Shown here: positions 43,914 to 53,382 of the stretch, in pieces
Layout of the letters: each line of letters opens with the position of its first letter
Numbering within the stretch: position 1 is the first letter of the stretch
From: JBBSAT01 sp044223665
GTDB taxonomy: Bacteria > Myxococcota_A > Polyangia > Polyangiales > Sandaracinaceae
Length of the DNA stretch: 64,000 bases
NCBI GenBank assembly: GCA_044223665.1
Contig: JBGALT010000010.1
Location: 31,786-95,785 of the forward strand
Direction of reading: 5' to 3'
Position numbers and translations under genes: made by a program
The notes under the pieces: generated by a model
The model's input: the letters and a program-made list of their open reading frames with translations, nothing else
What the model was told of the DNA's origin: nothing
The model's database searches: none

Positions 43914-45401
43914 TCACTCCAGCACGAGCGAGCGCTGCACGGCGCGATCGCCCCAGCGCGCGAGCCACTCCTTCATGCGGAGCTTCTTCACGGCGGCGTC
44001 CGAGCTCATGTAGCGGACCATGCCGAAGATCGGTCGCTCCGGCGCCCACGGGCGATCGTAGAGCCCGAGCACCCAGCCGATGTTCGTGTACGAGCTGGGA
44101 TCGCGTCCATCGACCGACCAGCGGTCGTTGAGCGCGACCATCGTCTCGAGCGCGTCCTCGGGCCGCGCGCTCCACTCGAGGATCTTCTTGCCCCAGAGCA
44201 TGCGCAGGTAGTTCTGGATGCGGCCCTCCTCGCGCAGCTGGCGCATCGTGGCGTTCCAGACCGCGTCGTGCGTTCGGCCTTCTTCGAGCGCGGCGAGATC
44301 GTAGACGTGCGGGCGCGGGTCCCTGGCGTGGGCGGCGAGCGTCGTGCGGGCGAACGCCGGCAGATCGGCCCACTCGATCGTGTCCTTTCGCTGCGCGGCG
44401 CGGGCGAGGCCGAGCTCGCGCCACGTGACGAGCTCGTCGAGGTACGCGTCGGCGGCGTCGCTCATGCCCCAGAATCCCTCGCGCCGGCCGTGCGCCTTCG
44501 CGCCGAGCTTCGCGATCGACCAGTCGGTGTGGCGCGCGAGCGAAGCGAAGATCTCGTGCGCCGAGAGGTGGCCGAAGTGCAGGTGGAACGAGAGACCGCT
44601 GGCGGCGTCGTCGTCGGGATGACTGCGATCCTCGTGGTAGGCGGAGAGGCGCGCGCGCACGAACGCGGCGAGCCGCTTCTTGGCGAGCGCGTGCCCACCG
44701 CGATCGGGGGCGACCGGCACACGGTGATCGATTGCGAGGCGCGAGACGAGGCCGGCGGGCGCGCCGAGATCGGCGGCGGGCACGCGTGGCCAGCGCTCGG
44801 TGACGGCGCGCGGGAGCGTGACGGGCGCGAGCTTCACGCCGCGCAGCGGATCGGCGGAGGGCAGCGGCTCGAGGTGCGGGCGGATCGTCTTCTGGACGAA
44901 GCGCCGGAACTGATGCGCGAACGTGAAGACCTGCGTCACCGAGCGCAGCGGGACCAGGCCGTTGCCATCGACCGCCTCGAGACGCGTGGTGAGGGCAGGC
45001 GCCGTCGCGGCGAGCATCCGCGGCAGGAAGAAGAACGGCGCCTCGTCGGTGACCACGACGCAGGCGTCCTTCGCGAGCGTCTCGACGAGGCCCTTCCCCG
45101 CGCCGGGCTCCGGCTCGACGTACGGATGGTAGAGGGCGCCGGAGGCCGCGAGCGCCTCCTCGTTGTCGCGCATGCCGTCCATCACGAACGCGTGGAAGCG
45201 ATCGCTCGCCCACGGGTAGCCGATGCGCAAGGGCTCGAGCACGACCAGCCCCTTGCCCAGCTCGCGCGCCCACTGCACCGCGCGCTCGAGCGCGAAGTTG
45301 TAGGATGTGCGGCGCGCGGCCGTCATCCAGTAGAGGACGTACGAGCCCCCGGCGCGGGGCTCGTCGGGGCGCAGAACGGCCACTCGGATCGGCGGAATCA
45401 C
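43914..45401 (-). CDS. phr: Class II CPD photolyase
   Basis: Length 495 residues. The GTG at 45401 overlaps the stop of a 50-residue gene (GTGA). It repairs cyclobutane pyrimidine dimers with blue light and FAD. The N-terminal Rossmann-like domain has YVLYWMTAARRTSYN. The class II FAD domain has GLSFHLHFGHLSAHEI, RIQNYLRMLWGKKILEW, YTNIGWVLGLYDRPWAPE and the final GMVRYMSSDAAVKKL. Length and motifs match class II enzymes found in animals, plants and some bacteria including myxobacteria. Confidence 0.9.
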   Translation of the reverse strand: MIPPIRVAVLRPDEPRAGGSYVLYWMTAARRTSYNFALERAVQWARELGKGLVVLEPLRIGYPWASDRFHAFVMDGMRDNEEALAASGALYHPYVEPEPGAGKGLVETLAKDACVVVTDEAPFFFLPRMLAATAPALTTRLEAVDGNGLVPLRSVTQVFTFAHQFRRFVQKTIRPHLEPLPSADPLRGVKLAPVTLPRAVTERWPRVPAADLGAPAGLVSRLAIDHRVPVAPDRGGHALAKKRLAAFVRARLSAYHEDRSHPDDDAASGLSFHLHFGHLSAHEIFASLARHTDWSIAKLGAKAHGRREGFWGMSDAADAYLDELVTWRELGLARAAQRKDTIEWADLPAFARTTLAAHARDPRPHVYDLAALEEGRTHDAVWNATMRQLREEGRIQNYLRMLWGKKILEWSARPEDALETMVALNDRWSVDGRDPSSYTNIGWVLGLYDRPWAPERPIFGMVRYMSSDAAVKKLRMKEWLARWGDRAVQRSLVLE

Positions 45402-45550
45402 TTCTTGCGCTTGCGCACGAGCGACGCGACGGGCACGTCCGGGCGGCGGCGGACGGGCGCCGTGACGGGCCCCAGGAGCTTGCGCGCGATGTACGCGACC
45501 GCGAGCACCTCGATCACCGCCACCAGGGCCCACTGCCAGCTCTCGCCCAC
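45398..45550 (-). CDS. 50-residue single-pass membrane protein coupled to the photolyase
   Basis: GTG start at 45550. The chain starts VGESWQWALVAV and has one hydrophobic helix (about residues 6-24: WALVAVIEVLAVAYIA). A basic tail follows, rich in Arg/Lys and ending VRKRKK. The stop overlaps the photolyase GTG (GTGA), so the two are translationally coupled. No strong Shine-Dalgarno precedes the start. The size and single-helix build resemble small DUF-type inner-membrane proteins. The function is unknown. Confidence 0.6.
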   Translation of the reverse strand: MGESWQWALVAVIEVLAVAYIARKLLGPVTAPVRRRPDVPVASLVRKRKK

Positions 45551-45587
45551 GACGAGAGTATGTGGCCGCGCGAGGCGAACGTCGACA

Positions 45588-45980
45588 TCAGTGGCGCTCG
45601 TCGATCTCCCCTTCGAGCTTCACCCAGGCGTGCTTCCGATCGCCGTAGATGGCGACGCTCGGCGAGGGGAAGGACGGGTCCGCGAACGCTCCGAGCGCGA
45701 CCATCACCACGCCGGGCATCCGACCGAGCCGGTAGTAGACCGTCGACCCGCAGCGCGGGCAGAAGTGGAAGGTGATCTCGCCGCCGCTGTCGCCGGTGCG
45801 CGAGAACGCCGTCGAGCTACCGTGGACGCGCACCGCGTCCTCGGCGAAGCGGGCCTGTGCGCCGAACACGCTCCCCGTGCGGCGCTGGCACTCGAGACAG
45901 TGGCAGACGGAGATGCGAGCAGGCTCGCCGTCGGCCTCGACGGAGAGCTGACCGCAAGAGCAGCGAGCGTGTCGGGTCAT
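45588..45980 (-). CDS. GFA-family zinc protein
   Basis: Length 130 residues, ATG at 45980. The Cys sets of the glutathione-dependent formaldehyde-activating (GFA/CENP-V) fold are all present: RCSCGQL, CHCLECQRRTGS and FHFCPRCGS. It then has TVYYRLGRMPGVVMVALGAF, the family's second conserved block. Few members have been shown to act on formaldehyde-glutathione adducts, so the activity is uncertain. The gene lies between the photolyase pair and a flavin monooxygenase. Confidence 0.85.
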   Translation of the reverse strand: MTRHARCSCGQLSVEADGEPARISVCHCLECQRRTGSVFGAQARFAEDAVRVHGSSTAFSRTGDSGGEITFHFCPRCGSTVYYRLGRMPGVVMVALGAFADPSFPSPSVAIYGDRKHAWVKLEGEIDERH

Positions 45981-46024
45981 GGGCACGACGGTCTCGTAAC
46001 CCGACCTTCTCGACAAGCCCCACG

Positions 46025-46122
46025 GCCCCGGGGCCCTTCTCGGATGCTCACGACCGCGATCGAAGGCGGCTCGCCGACACGCGACGACTCCGGGACGTAC
46101 GCAGTCGATCAGCGCGGGCTCG
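46025..46122 (-). repeat. Degraded relative of the nos-island repeat, copy D
   Basis: On the minus strand five blocks occur in the same order as in copy A: TGATCGACTGCGT, GTCGTCGCGTG, GGCGAGCCGC, CTTCGATCGC and TCCGAGA. Sequence is deleted between them. It begins at the stop codon of the flavin monooxygenase gene, on the coding strand, like copies A and C at the ends of their genes. Confidence 0.5.
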
Positions 46123-47353
46123 CCGCGAGCGCCTTCAGGAAGGGCGCCAGTGGAAGCGACGGGCGCAGGACGCCACGCTTGATGCCCAGCATGCTCCGCA
46201 CCATCTGGCCGCGAATGGGCGGCAGGGCCAGGCCGAGCGGCATCGCGAGATCCCGTACCGTGCCGAAGATCGAGGCGTCGCCCTGGAAGAACGGTGTCAG
46301 CCAGCGAGTGACACGCTGGTAGAAGCCGAGGTGCGCGCGACGCTCGCGATCGTAGCGGGCGAGCGCACGCGCGACGTCGGGCTCGGACGCGCACGACTCG
46401 GCGAGCACCTTCGCGTCGTAGAGCGCGAGGTTCGCCCCCTGGCCCAGCTGCGGGCTCATCGCGTGGGCCGCGTCGCCGACGTACACGAGGCCCGGCCCGG
46501 TGAAGCGGCTCATCACGACGTCCCGATAGCGAGCGAAGAGCATGCTCGCCGCGGACGGAAGCTGATCGAGGACGAAGCCCGCGCGGCGATCGCACGCCAG
46601 CACCTCGCGCTTCCAGGCACCGAAGTCGGCGGCCCGGAACGCATCGATGCGATCGGCGCGCAGGCTGAAGTAGAGGCTCACGGTCGGCGTCGGATCTTCT
46701 GGGCCGGCGCCCGTGGGCAGCAGGCCGAGCATGAGCGCGTTGCTGCGCACGACCTGGTACAGGATCCCGCGATAGACCTCTTCGGGATCGGGCACGATGG
46801 CCCAGAGGGCGCCCCACGCGTAGGGAGTGACCCGGCGAGCGAGTGGACGGTCGTCCTCGAGCGCGACCCCCGCGCCGGCGGCGACGACGACGAGGTCGAA
46901 CGGACCGTGGGTGTTGCCCGCGCGATCGCGCAGCACACGCTGGCGGCCCTCGGTCGTGACGGCCACGATCTCGGCGCCGAGCCGCAGCGTGATTCCCTCG
47001 GCCCGTCGCACGGCGTCGAGCAGCGTCACGAAGAGCAAGCCGCGGTGGAGCCCCACGCCGAAGAGCGAGGGCGCCACCATCGCGTACTCGAGATCCACCA
47101 GGGTGCGCCTCGCCGTGGTCTCGCAGTGCAGACGATCGAGCCGCGCCCCGCGCTCGAGGATCGGGCCGAGCAAGCCGAGCTCGGCGAGCACGAGCTGTCC
47201 GGTCGGCTGCAGCACGATGCCAGCGCCGACCGCCCCGGGCGCTCGGACCTGCTCCAGCACCGTCACGCGATGCCCGGCGCGGGCGAGGTACAGCGCTGCC
47301 GCGGAGCCCGCGGTGCCCGTGCCTACGATGCCGATGTCGAGCGACCGCTCCAC
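46109..47353 (-). CDS. FAD-dependent monooxygenase (PHBH family)
   Basis: Length 414 residues, GTG start. N-terminal FAD site IGIVGTGTAGSAAALYLA, the second motif in DLVVVAAGAG, and the ribityl-binding GLVYVGDAAHAMSPQLGQGANLAL near residue 290. These are hallmarks of the aromatic-ring hydroxylase (PHBH) group. It hydroxylates an unknown aromatic or polyketide substrate with NAD(P)H and oxygen. A degraded structured repeat starts at its stop codon. Confidence 0.85.
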   Translation of the reverse strand: MERSLDIGIVGTGTAGSAAALYLARAGHRVTVLEQVRAPGAVGAGIVLQPTGQLVLAELGLLGPILERGARLDRLHCETTARRTLVDLEYAMVAPSLFGVGLHRGLLFVTLLDAVRRAEGITLRLGAEIVAVTTEGRQRVLRDRAGNTHGPFDLVVVAAGAGVALEDDRPLARRVTPYAWGALWAIVPDPEEVYRGILYQVVRSNALMLGLLPTGAGPEDPTPTVSLYFSLRADRIDAFRAADFGAWKREVLACDRRAGFVLDQLPSAASMLFARYRDVVMSRFTGPGLVYVGDAAHAMSPQLGQGANLALYDAKVLAESCASEPDVARALARYDRERRAHLGFYQRVTRWLTPFFQGDASIFGTVRDLAMPLGLALPPIRGQMVRSMLGIKRGVLRPSLPLAPFLKALAASPR

Positions 47354-47389
47354 GCGTGACGGCGATAGCAGAGCGCGGCGCGGCGTCGC

Positions 47390-48135
47390 TCAGCGATGTC
47401 CGTGCCCGCCCGAGTGCCAGTGCGGGCCATCGCCTCCGTGCCTTCCGTGGTCGAAGTGGCCGTGTGCCTCGACGCGCACGTGCGGCTCGGGCGGACGACG
47501 CGGGCCGACCACGACCACGCCCGGCGGACCCGGAGGCGGAGGCGGCACGAGCACGACCGCCGGTGGCCCGGGCGGCGGCGGCGGCCCGACGACCAGCACG
47601 TGAGGCCCGGGCGGTCGCGGCGCCTCCACGACGACCGTCGGCCCGCCCGGCGGCTGCGGCGCGACGACCTCGACACGCGTGCGCGGCGGCGCTGGCGTGT
47701 GCACCTCGACCGTGGCGGGACCGGTCCCGACCACGACGGGCGCGATCGGCGCCACGACCACGAAGATGGGAGCACTGGCCTGCACGGGCGCGCCGGCGAG
47801 CACGACGTCGACCGAGATGGGGCCGACCCGCGGTGTGACCCCGATGGAGCCCACGAACGACGCGCTCGGCTCGTCCCAGGACGAGCGCCGCGTCGTGGAC
47901 GGGATCCGTCGACTGCGGGCACGTGCACGAGCACCGTGGTCGTCGGCCCGCGCGCCGTGCTGGTCGCGAGCGGATAGGCCGTCACCCGACCGTCGGTCTG
48001 GGCGACGAGCTCGAGCGGCTGCGCGGCCACGGAGAGCACCACGCCGCCGTGCTCGGCGGGCGGCATCGGCGGCGGCTCGTCGCCGTCGCACATCCAGAGG
48101 AACAGCATCGAGCACGCGGTGAGGGTCAGGCGCAT
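47390..48135 (-). pseudogene. Pro-rich secreted protein with apparent frameshift
   Basis: The ATG at 48135 starts a signal (MRLTLTACSMLFLWMC) and a beta-rich part (VVLSVAAQPLELVAQ to TTVLVHVPAVD). Near 47880-47920 the frame changes. The natural continuation is WDEPSASFVGSIGVTPRVG, then VVVAPIAPVVVGTG, and a long tail of PPPPGPP and Gly/His-rich sequence ending at 47390. One or two indels are needed to join the parts. The tail has no stops and clear codon bias, so the gene was recently intact or the sequence has errors. The function is unknown. Confidence 0.55.
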
Positions 48136-48328
48136 GAGGTCGAGCTTGCGGGAACCGCACGCGAGACAGGCGGAAAAAACGTCGAGCGATGCGAACGGCC
48201 ACGCGTGACGCCGCGAAGCCAGCGGAACTTTGCGCTGCACGGCGCAGCGATGTGGGTGCGACACCGGAAGAAGCGGGCGAGCGCGCACCGATCGCGCCGG
48301 TCGACGGTGGACCTCCCGGCGCGGTCCT

Positions 48329-49183
48329 TCAGGCGACCACGGCCAGCCGCCGACGCTCGCTGCCGCGGCGCTCGAGGCGCATCCGCCAGTCCACCCCGAC
48401 GAGCTCGCCCTTCGTCATCGGCGTCCAGACGTTCTCGCCGTGCAGGATCTCGCTCGAGAGAACGAGGTGGTTCACCTGGCCCGTCACCGTCTCGGCCTCG
48501 CAGTGCGGAGCGAGGTGGCCGCAGCTCTCGCGATCGGCGCAGCGACGCTTGTAGGTGGAGAAGAAGAGCTCTTTGCCGCCTTGGTGCGCGACCATCGTGA
48601 CGCCGTCGGTGACGATGCAGGTCAAGAGATTGGGCTTCTCGACCGGCTGGGGCGCGAGGCGATCCACCTCCGCGAGCGTCTCGGCCAACGCGTCCATCAC
48701 CTCTGCGGCGCCGCGCGGGGCGGCGAGCGGCCCCACCGCCGACAGCCGCGTGAGCAGCATGAAGAAGATCGCCTCGCTGTCGGTCTCGCCGAGCACGAAG
48801 CGCCGCAGGTGCGGGCTCACCTCGGCGATGAGCGCCTCGCGATGCGCCTCACCGAAGCGCGGCACGTCCCCGTTGTGCGCGAACACCCAGCGCCCGTACT
48901 GGAACGGATGGCAGTTGAGCACCGTGTGCGCGCCCTGCGTCGCCTTGCGTACGTGCGCGAGCACCGTCTCGCTCGACACGACTCCGCTCACGCGGTGGAA
49001 GAGCGCATCCGAGAGCGCGTGTGCCGGGCTCCGCGTGACGTGCGGCGCGCCGTCGACGTAGTACGCGACGCCCCACCCGTCCGGGTGCTTGTCGCTCTGC
49101 CGCACGAGCGCGTTCTCGGCGGCGATGAGCGAGCGGTGCATCTGACTGGGGATGACGCTGCGAAACCCGAAGAGCCTGCACAT
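48329..49183 (-). CDS. Class II glutamine amidotransferase (YafJ/EgtC-like)
   Basis: Length 284 residues. The ATG at 49183 gives MCRLFGFRS, so Cys2 becomes the N-terminal nucleophile after Met removal. Further Ntn-hydrolase blocks: HPDGWGVAYY, VLAHVRKATQG, HPFQYGRWVFAHNGDV and LGETDSEAIFFML. This is the YafJ/Gat-2 type that lacks a fused synthetase domain. Relatives include EgtC, but no ergothioneine genes are near. The acceptor reaction is unknown. Confidence 0.85.
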   Translation of the reverse strand: MCRLFGFRSVIPSQMHRSLIAAENALVRQSDKHPDGWGVAYYVDGAPHVTRSPAHALSDALFHRVSGVVSSETVLAHVRKATQGAHTVLNCHPFQYGRWVFAHNGDVPRFGEAHREALIAEVSPHLRRFVLGETDSEAIFFMLLTRLSAVGPLAAPRGAAEVMDALAETLAEVDRLAPQPVEKPNLLTCIVTDGVTMVAHQGGKELFFSTYKRRCADRESCGHLAPHCEAETVTGQVNHLVLSSEILHGENVWTPMTKGELVGVDWRMRLERRGSERRRLAVVA

Positions 49184-49243
49184 CGTGGCGCCTCGATCAT
49201 ACCCAGAGACGCCCCGACGCGCGATCACACCCCGCCGTGCACG

Positions 49244-50764
49244 TCACTCGGTCGCGGTGACGTCGAGCCGGAAGTGCCCGCCGGAAGGCGAGAACGAGTC
49301 CACGACGACGACGTAGTCGCCGGCCGGAAGGCTCGTCAGCTCGAGGCGCGAGAGCCAGCTGCGCATCGAGCCCGGGGTGTCGTCGCCGCACCAGGCCACG
49401 ACCGGCGCCGCACCGCAGCTCGCCATCACGTAGATCGTCGTGTCGAACGTCGTGTACCCGTTGTCGGTCGAGAGCACGACCGAGGACGCGGCGCGATCGA
49501 GGTGCAAGCGCAGGGTGCCCTCGGGGCGCCCGGCCGGGTCGCCGCTCGAGCACCCGGCGGGCGCATCCCAGAGCGAGGGCCCCGAGGCGTCGCCGTCGAC
49601 GAAGCCGGGCCCTGCGAAGGCATCGAGCTCGGGCGCGGCGCCGCACTCGCTCGTGCGCGCCGTGGCCACCGCGACGCAGCGGCTCCCCCCACCGGAGGCC
49701 GCGAGGCAGACCGAGCCGACGCAGCGATCGAAGCCGGAGGGATCACACGCCTGGCCGACGTTGCGCGTGGGCGCGGCCGCGCGGGGCGCCCGCATGGGAT
49801 CGCTCTGGTGCATGCCGCGATCGATCGCCGTCACGCCGACGGCCGCGACGTCGATCGCGAACTGGTCGCTCGCGTCGAACGCGTAGAAGAAGTGCCCGTC
49901 CACGCCCGCCGCGGCGACGTGCGCGTGGAAGGTCGTGGACTCCGGCACGCCGTCGCCGTCGAGATCGAGCTCGACCGGCGCATCGCTCCCGTCGAAGAAG
50001 GCGAGGACGAGCTCGGAGACGTCGTCGTCGGCATCGGTGCCTTCCACCAGCACGCGCACCGCGCCGGGGTCGCTCATGTAGGCGGCGCGCGTGAGCGCGG
50101 GCGGCGCGCCGGCCACGCAGACCGCGGGCACCGCGGCCGGGCACCCGAGGCCGTCGGCGCAGCGGTTCGCGACGAAGCTCGGATCGCAGATCCCGTCGAG
50201 CTCCACGATCGGCTGCGCGGCCAGCGTCACGTGCTGCGTGGCCGAGGCCAGGCCCTGCGCGTCGACCGCGCCGACGTCGAGCGCCGCGAGGCTCGGAACC
50301 GCGAGCTCGAGGCCCGCGAGGACCGCGAGGCCATCCCCCTCGTCGGGGCCGACGATCGGCGCGGAGAGTGAGACGACCGTCTGGTTCGTGTCGAGGAGCC
50401 CGTCGCCGTCGCCGTCGAACTGCACGATCGGCTGCCCCGCGTCGTCGAAGAGCGCGAGCGAGAGCGAGGTGAGATCGCCATCGGCGTCGGAGGCGCGCAC
50501 GGCGATGCGCACGTCGTCGCCGAAGCGCCCGCTCACCGCCGCCGACGCCGAGACGAGCACGGGCGCCGCGTGCGCGAACGCGTCTTCTTGCACCTCGGCC
50601 CAGGCGTCGTCACCGGGCGAGGCGTCGTCCTCGGCCGTGCCGGCATCGCTCCCGGCCGTCGGCGGAGCGCACGCGACGAGCGCCCCGGCTGCGATCCACC
50701 ACACGCGAGCGAGCGCACCCCGCCCGCGTCCTCGCCCCTCGTTCTCGTTCGTCCCGATCGCCAT
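49244..50764 (-). CDS. Lipoprotein with Asp-rich repeats and PPC-like C-terminus
   Basis: Length 506 residues. The ATG at 50764 has GAGGAG 7 nt upstream. Lipobox LVAC, then a short Asp/Ala linker. Two beta domains of about 110 residues contain calcium-binding-like loops (VQFDGDGDGLLDTNQ, ELDLDGDGVPESTTF). The C-terminal domain ends SLPAGDYVVVVDSFSPSGGHFRLDV, like a pre-peptidase C-terminal fold. It is divergent from the RTX-repeat lipoprotein. The function is unknown. Confidence 0.68.
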   Translation of the reverse strand: MAIGTNENEGRGRGRGALARVWWIAAGALVACAPPTAGSDAGTAEDDASPGDDAWAEVQEDAFAHAAPVLVSASAAVSGRFGDDVRIAVRASDADGDLTSLSLALFDDAGQPIVQFDGDGDGLLDTNQTVVSLSAPIVGPDEGDGLAVLAGLELAVPSLAALDVGAVDAQGLASATQHVTLAAQPIVELDGICDPSFVANRCADGLGCPAAVPAVCVAGAPPALTRAAYMSDPGAVRVLVEGTDADDDVSELVLAFFDGSDAPVELDLDGDGVPESTTFHAHVAAAGVDGHFFYAFDASDQFAIDVAAVGVTAIDRGMHQSDPMRAPRAAAPTRNVGQACDPSGFDRCVGSVCLAASGGGSRCVAVATARTSECGAAPELDAFAGPGFVDGDASGPSLWDAPAGCSSGDPAGRPEGTLRLHLDRAASSVVLSTDNGYTTFDTTIYVMASCGAAPVVAWCGDDTPGSMRSWLSRLELTSLPAGDYVVVVDSFSPSGGHFRLDVTATE

Positions 50765-51062
50765 CTTCGTCTCCTCGCGCCCACCCGCACGGGCTCGACC
50801 GCGCCGAGGAGCACGTCCCGTGCTCACGCCGGGATCGGCCGCGAGAGGCACCGGAACGGCGGCCTCCGCGACGAATCGCCGGAGATCCCGCGCACCCCTC
50901 GCCCGCGCGCATCGGTCGAGCGTCGAGATTCCCACGCTCTCATCGAAGCGTTGACGGTCCCGGCGCACTTCGGGCCCCAGGCTCAAGGCCGATCCCCCTT
51001 CATCCGTTAGCGCTCGTTGACTGGCCCGCGTCTTTCATCCGTCGGGGCAAGGAGAAGGATCC

Positions 51063-52859
51063 ATGAGCGCAAAGGTTTGGAAGAAGGGCCTGGCTGCCGC
51101 GACCGTGCTCGCGGCCGCGGGCGGTTGCATGGGTGAGCCCCCCACGGGCTCGATGGACGACTGGGGCAACGCCACCGACTACCCGGAGATCGGCGGCGCC
51201 TACGCGTCGCTCACGGCCCTCGACGGCACGTGCACGTTCGTCGCGATGACGGGCGTCATGACCATCGACGCCAACGACGCCGCGCAGACGATCATCATCG
51301 GCCGCCGCGCGGTCGACTCGGCGATCCTCGTGAACGGCGCCACCTGCGGCTCGCCCGCGGCGACGAGCACGACGCTCAAGGTCCTGAACGTGAACCAGGG
51401 CATGACCGGCGATCAGGTCGTCATCATCGACTACGTCAACGGCCTGTTCGCGACCGGCACGGCGTCCGCGCGCGGCGTGAACGTCGACCTCGGCGCCGGC
51501 ACCGACTCGCTGCGCATCCGAGGTACCACCGGCGCCGACGTCTTCACGTTCGGCGCGTCCGGGCTCGCGATCAACAACGACACCAACCGCGACATCGACG
51601 TGACGAACGTCGAGTCGTTCAACGTGAGCCTCTCGAGCGGCACCGACTCGTTCACCGCGGCGGGCGGCGCGGGCGGCGCCGGCGCGGCTTTCGCGTCGGC
51701 CGTCACGGTGTACGGCGGCGATGCGAACGACGTCATCGTCGGCAGCGCCCAGGACGACACGATCTACGGCGGCGAGGGCGCCGACACGATCACCGGCGGC
51801 CTCGGCAACGACATGCTCTTCGGCGACGCGGGCAACGACACGTTCGTCGAGGGCGCGGCCACGAGCGGCGACGACGCCTTCGACGGCGGCGCGGACTCCG
51901 ACACCGTCAGCTACGCGACGCGGACCAACGCGATCACGGTGACGGTGGGTGACGACCAGACCGACGACGGCGAGAGCGGCGAGGTCGACGACGTGCAGAG
52001 CACCGTCGAGGTCGTCACGGGTGGCCTGGGCGACGACACGCTGACCGGCGACGGCGGCGCCAACACGCTCAACGGTGGCGCGGGCGCCGACACGCTCGTC
52101 GGCGGCGCGGGCAACGACACCCTCAACGGCGACGCCGGCGACGACACGTTCGACGAGGAAGACGCCTCGAGCGGTGGCGACACGTTCAACGGAGGCGCCG
52201 GCACCGACGTCGTCGACTACTCCGCGCGCACGAGCGACCTCGTGGTCACGATGGACGGCGTGGCGGCCAACGACGGCGAGTCGATGGAGGCCGACAACGT
52301 GAAGAGCGACGTCGAGAACCTGATCGGCGGCGCGGGCGACGACACGATCACCGGCAACGCTTCGGCGAACGTCCTCACCGGCTTCGACGGTGACGACACG
52401 ATGGACGGCGGCGCCGGCAACGACACCTTCGACGAGGAGGCGGCCGACAGCGGGGCCGACGTCTTCACCGGCGGCGCCGGCGCCGACGTGGTCGACTACT
52501 CGGCCCGCACGGGCGACCTCACGGTCACGATGGACGGCAGCGCGGCCGACGACGGCGAGGGCGAGGGCGACGACGTCCACGCGGACGTCGAGGGCCTCCT
52601 CTGTGGCGACGGCGACGACACCGTGACGGGCAACGCGCTCGCGAACGACATCGACGGTGGCGCTGGCGCCGACACGATCGACGGCGGCGCAGGCAGCGAC
52701 ACCCTCTTCGGGGCGGCGGGCGACGACGTGATGGACGGCGCGGCGGGCGACGACATCCTCGACGGCGGCGCGGGCGACAACGACCTGACGTGCGGCGCGG
52801 GCGACGACATCGCCTACAACGAGGGCAGCGGAACGCGCGCAGCGGACTGCGAGCTCTGA
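51063..52859 (+). CDS. RTX-type calcium-repeat lipoprotein
   Basis: Length 598 residues. The ATG at 51063 has AAGGAG upstream. Signal with lipobox AGGC. Residues of about 25-200 are a beta-rich domain. From about 215 on there are many GGxGxDxLxG-type nonapeptides (YGGDANDVIVGSAQDDTIYG, FDGGADSDTVSYATR) in four or five blocks. Each block ends in VVDYSARTxDLxVTMDG-like stretches. RTX repeats bind calcium in the extracellular space. A lipid anchor instead of a C-terminal type I secretion signal is less usual. Confidence 0.8.
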   Translation: MSAKVWKKGLAAATVLAAAGGCMGEPPTGSMDDWGNATDYPEIGGAYASLTALDGTCTFVAMTGVMTIDANDAAQTIIIGRRAVDSAILVNGATCGSPAATSTTLKVLNVNQGMTGDQVVIIDYVNGLFATGTASARGVNVDLGAGTDSLRIRGTTGADVFTFGASGLAINNDTNRDIDVTNVESFNVSLSSGTDSFTAAGGAGGAGAAFASAVTVYGGDANDVIVGSAQDDTIYGGEGADTITGGLGNDMLFGDAGNDTFVEGAATSGDDAFDGGADSDTVSYATRTNAITVTVGDDQTDDGESGEVDDVQSTVEVVTGGLGDDTLTGDGGANTLNGGAGADTLVGGAGNDTLNGDAGDDTFDEEDASSGGDTFNGGAGTDVVDYSARTSDLVVTMDGVAANDGESMEADNVKSDVENLIGGAGDDTITGNASANVLTGFDGDDTMDGGAGNDTFDEEAADSGADVFTGGAGADVVDYSARTGDLTVTMDGSAADDGEGEGDDVHADVEGLLCGDGDDTVTGNALANDIDGGAGADTIDGGAGSDTLFGAAGDDVMDGAAGDDILDGGAGDNDLTCGAGDDIAYNEGSGTRAADCEL

Positions 52860-52946
52860 CGGCGCCGATCGCGTCGGGCGAGGGAGACCGAGACCGACGC
52901 GATCGAGTGGCTGGGTGGGAGCCGCCTCCCGCTCCGCAGGTGAGAG

Positions 52947-52979
52947 AGGCCGCCGAGGACGACATCGTCCCGGCGGCCT
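52947..52979. terminator. Bidirectional terminator-like hairpin
   Basis: AGGCCGCCG (52947-52955) pairs with CGGCGGCCT (52971-52979). Inside, GGACGA pairs with TCGTCC across a 2-nt loop, giving a 15-bp stem with one bulged A. It lies between the convergent RTX gene and the small gene after metH. There is no clear T-run on either side, so termination strength is uncertain. Confidence 0.5.
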
Positions 52980-52998
52980 TCGCCGTTCCGTCGCGCCG

Positions 52999-53382
52999 CT
53001 ATCCGAGCGCTCCGACGCCTGGCGGAGCCACGGCGTCCACCTCGATCTCGAGCGTCGTGGCCGCGTGGTACTTCTCGGTCTGGCCCTCCGTCCACACGAT
53101 GCACGCCGTGACGCGACCGCTGAAGCGCTCGGCGACCGTCACGCCCGACGGTGGATGCGGGACGCGCGGGGTCAGCGTGCCCATCCCACTGCCGGCGGTG
53201 CCGAAGTGCCAGTCGCGCCCGTAGTACACGCCCGTGTCGAGGTCCCGCACGAGCGGCTCGCGCGGGTCGGGCCGCACGTCGCTCGAGAAGATCCCCTGGT
53301 CGCGCGTGAGCACGTAGACCTCGACCTTGTGACCGACGGGGATCGCGACGCAGCCGAACAGACCGATGCTGCGGGCGGTCAC
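52999..53382 (-). CDS. Small protein translationally coupled to MetH
   Basis: Length 127 residues. The GTG at 53382 overlaps the metH stop (GTGA). Beta-rich, with PVGHKVEVYVLTRDQG, GVYYGRDWHFGTAGSGMG and CIVWTEGQTEKYHAA. It has no signal peptide and no motif I recognise. Its position as the last gene after metH suggests a link to methionine or folate metabolism, but that is only inference. Confidence 0.6.
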   Translation of the reverse strand: MTARSIGLFGCVAIPVGHKVEVYVLTRDQGIFSSDVRPDPREPLVRDLDTGVYYGRDWHFGTAGSGMGTLTPRVPHPPSGVTVAERFSGRVTACIVWTEGQTEKYHAATTLEIEVDAVAPPGVGALG

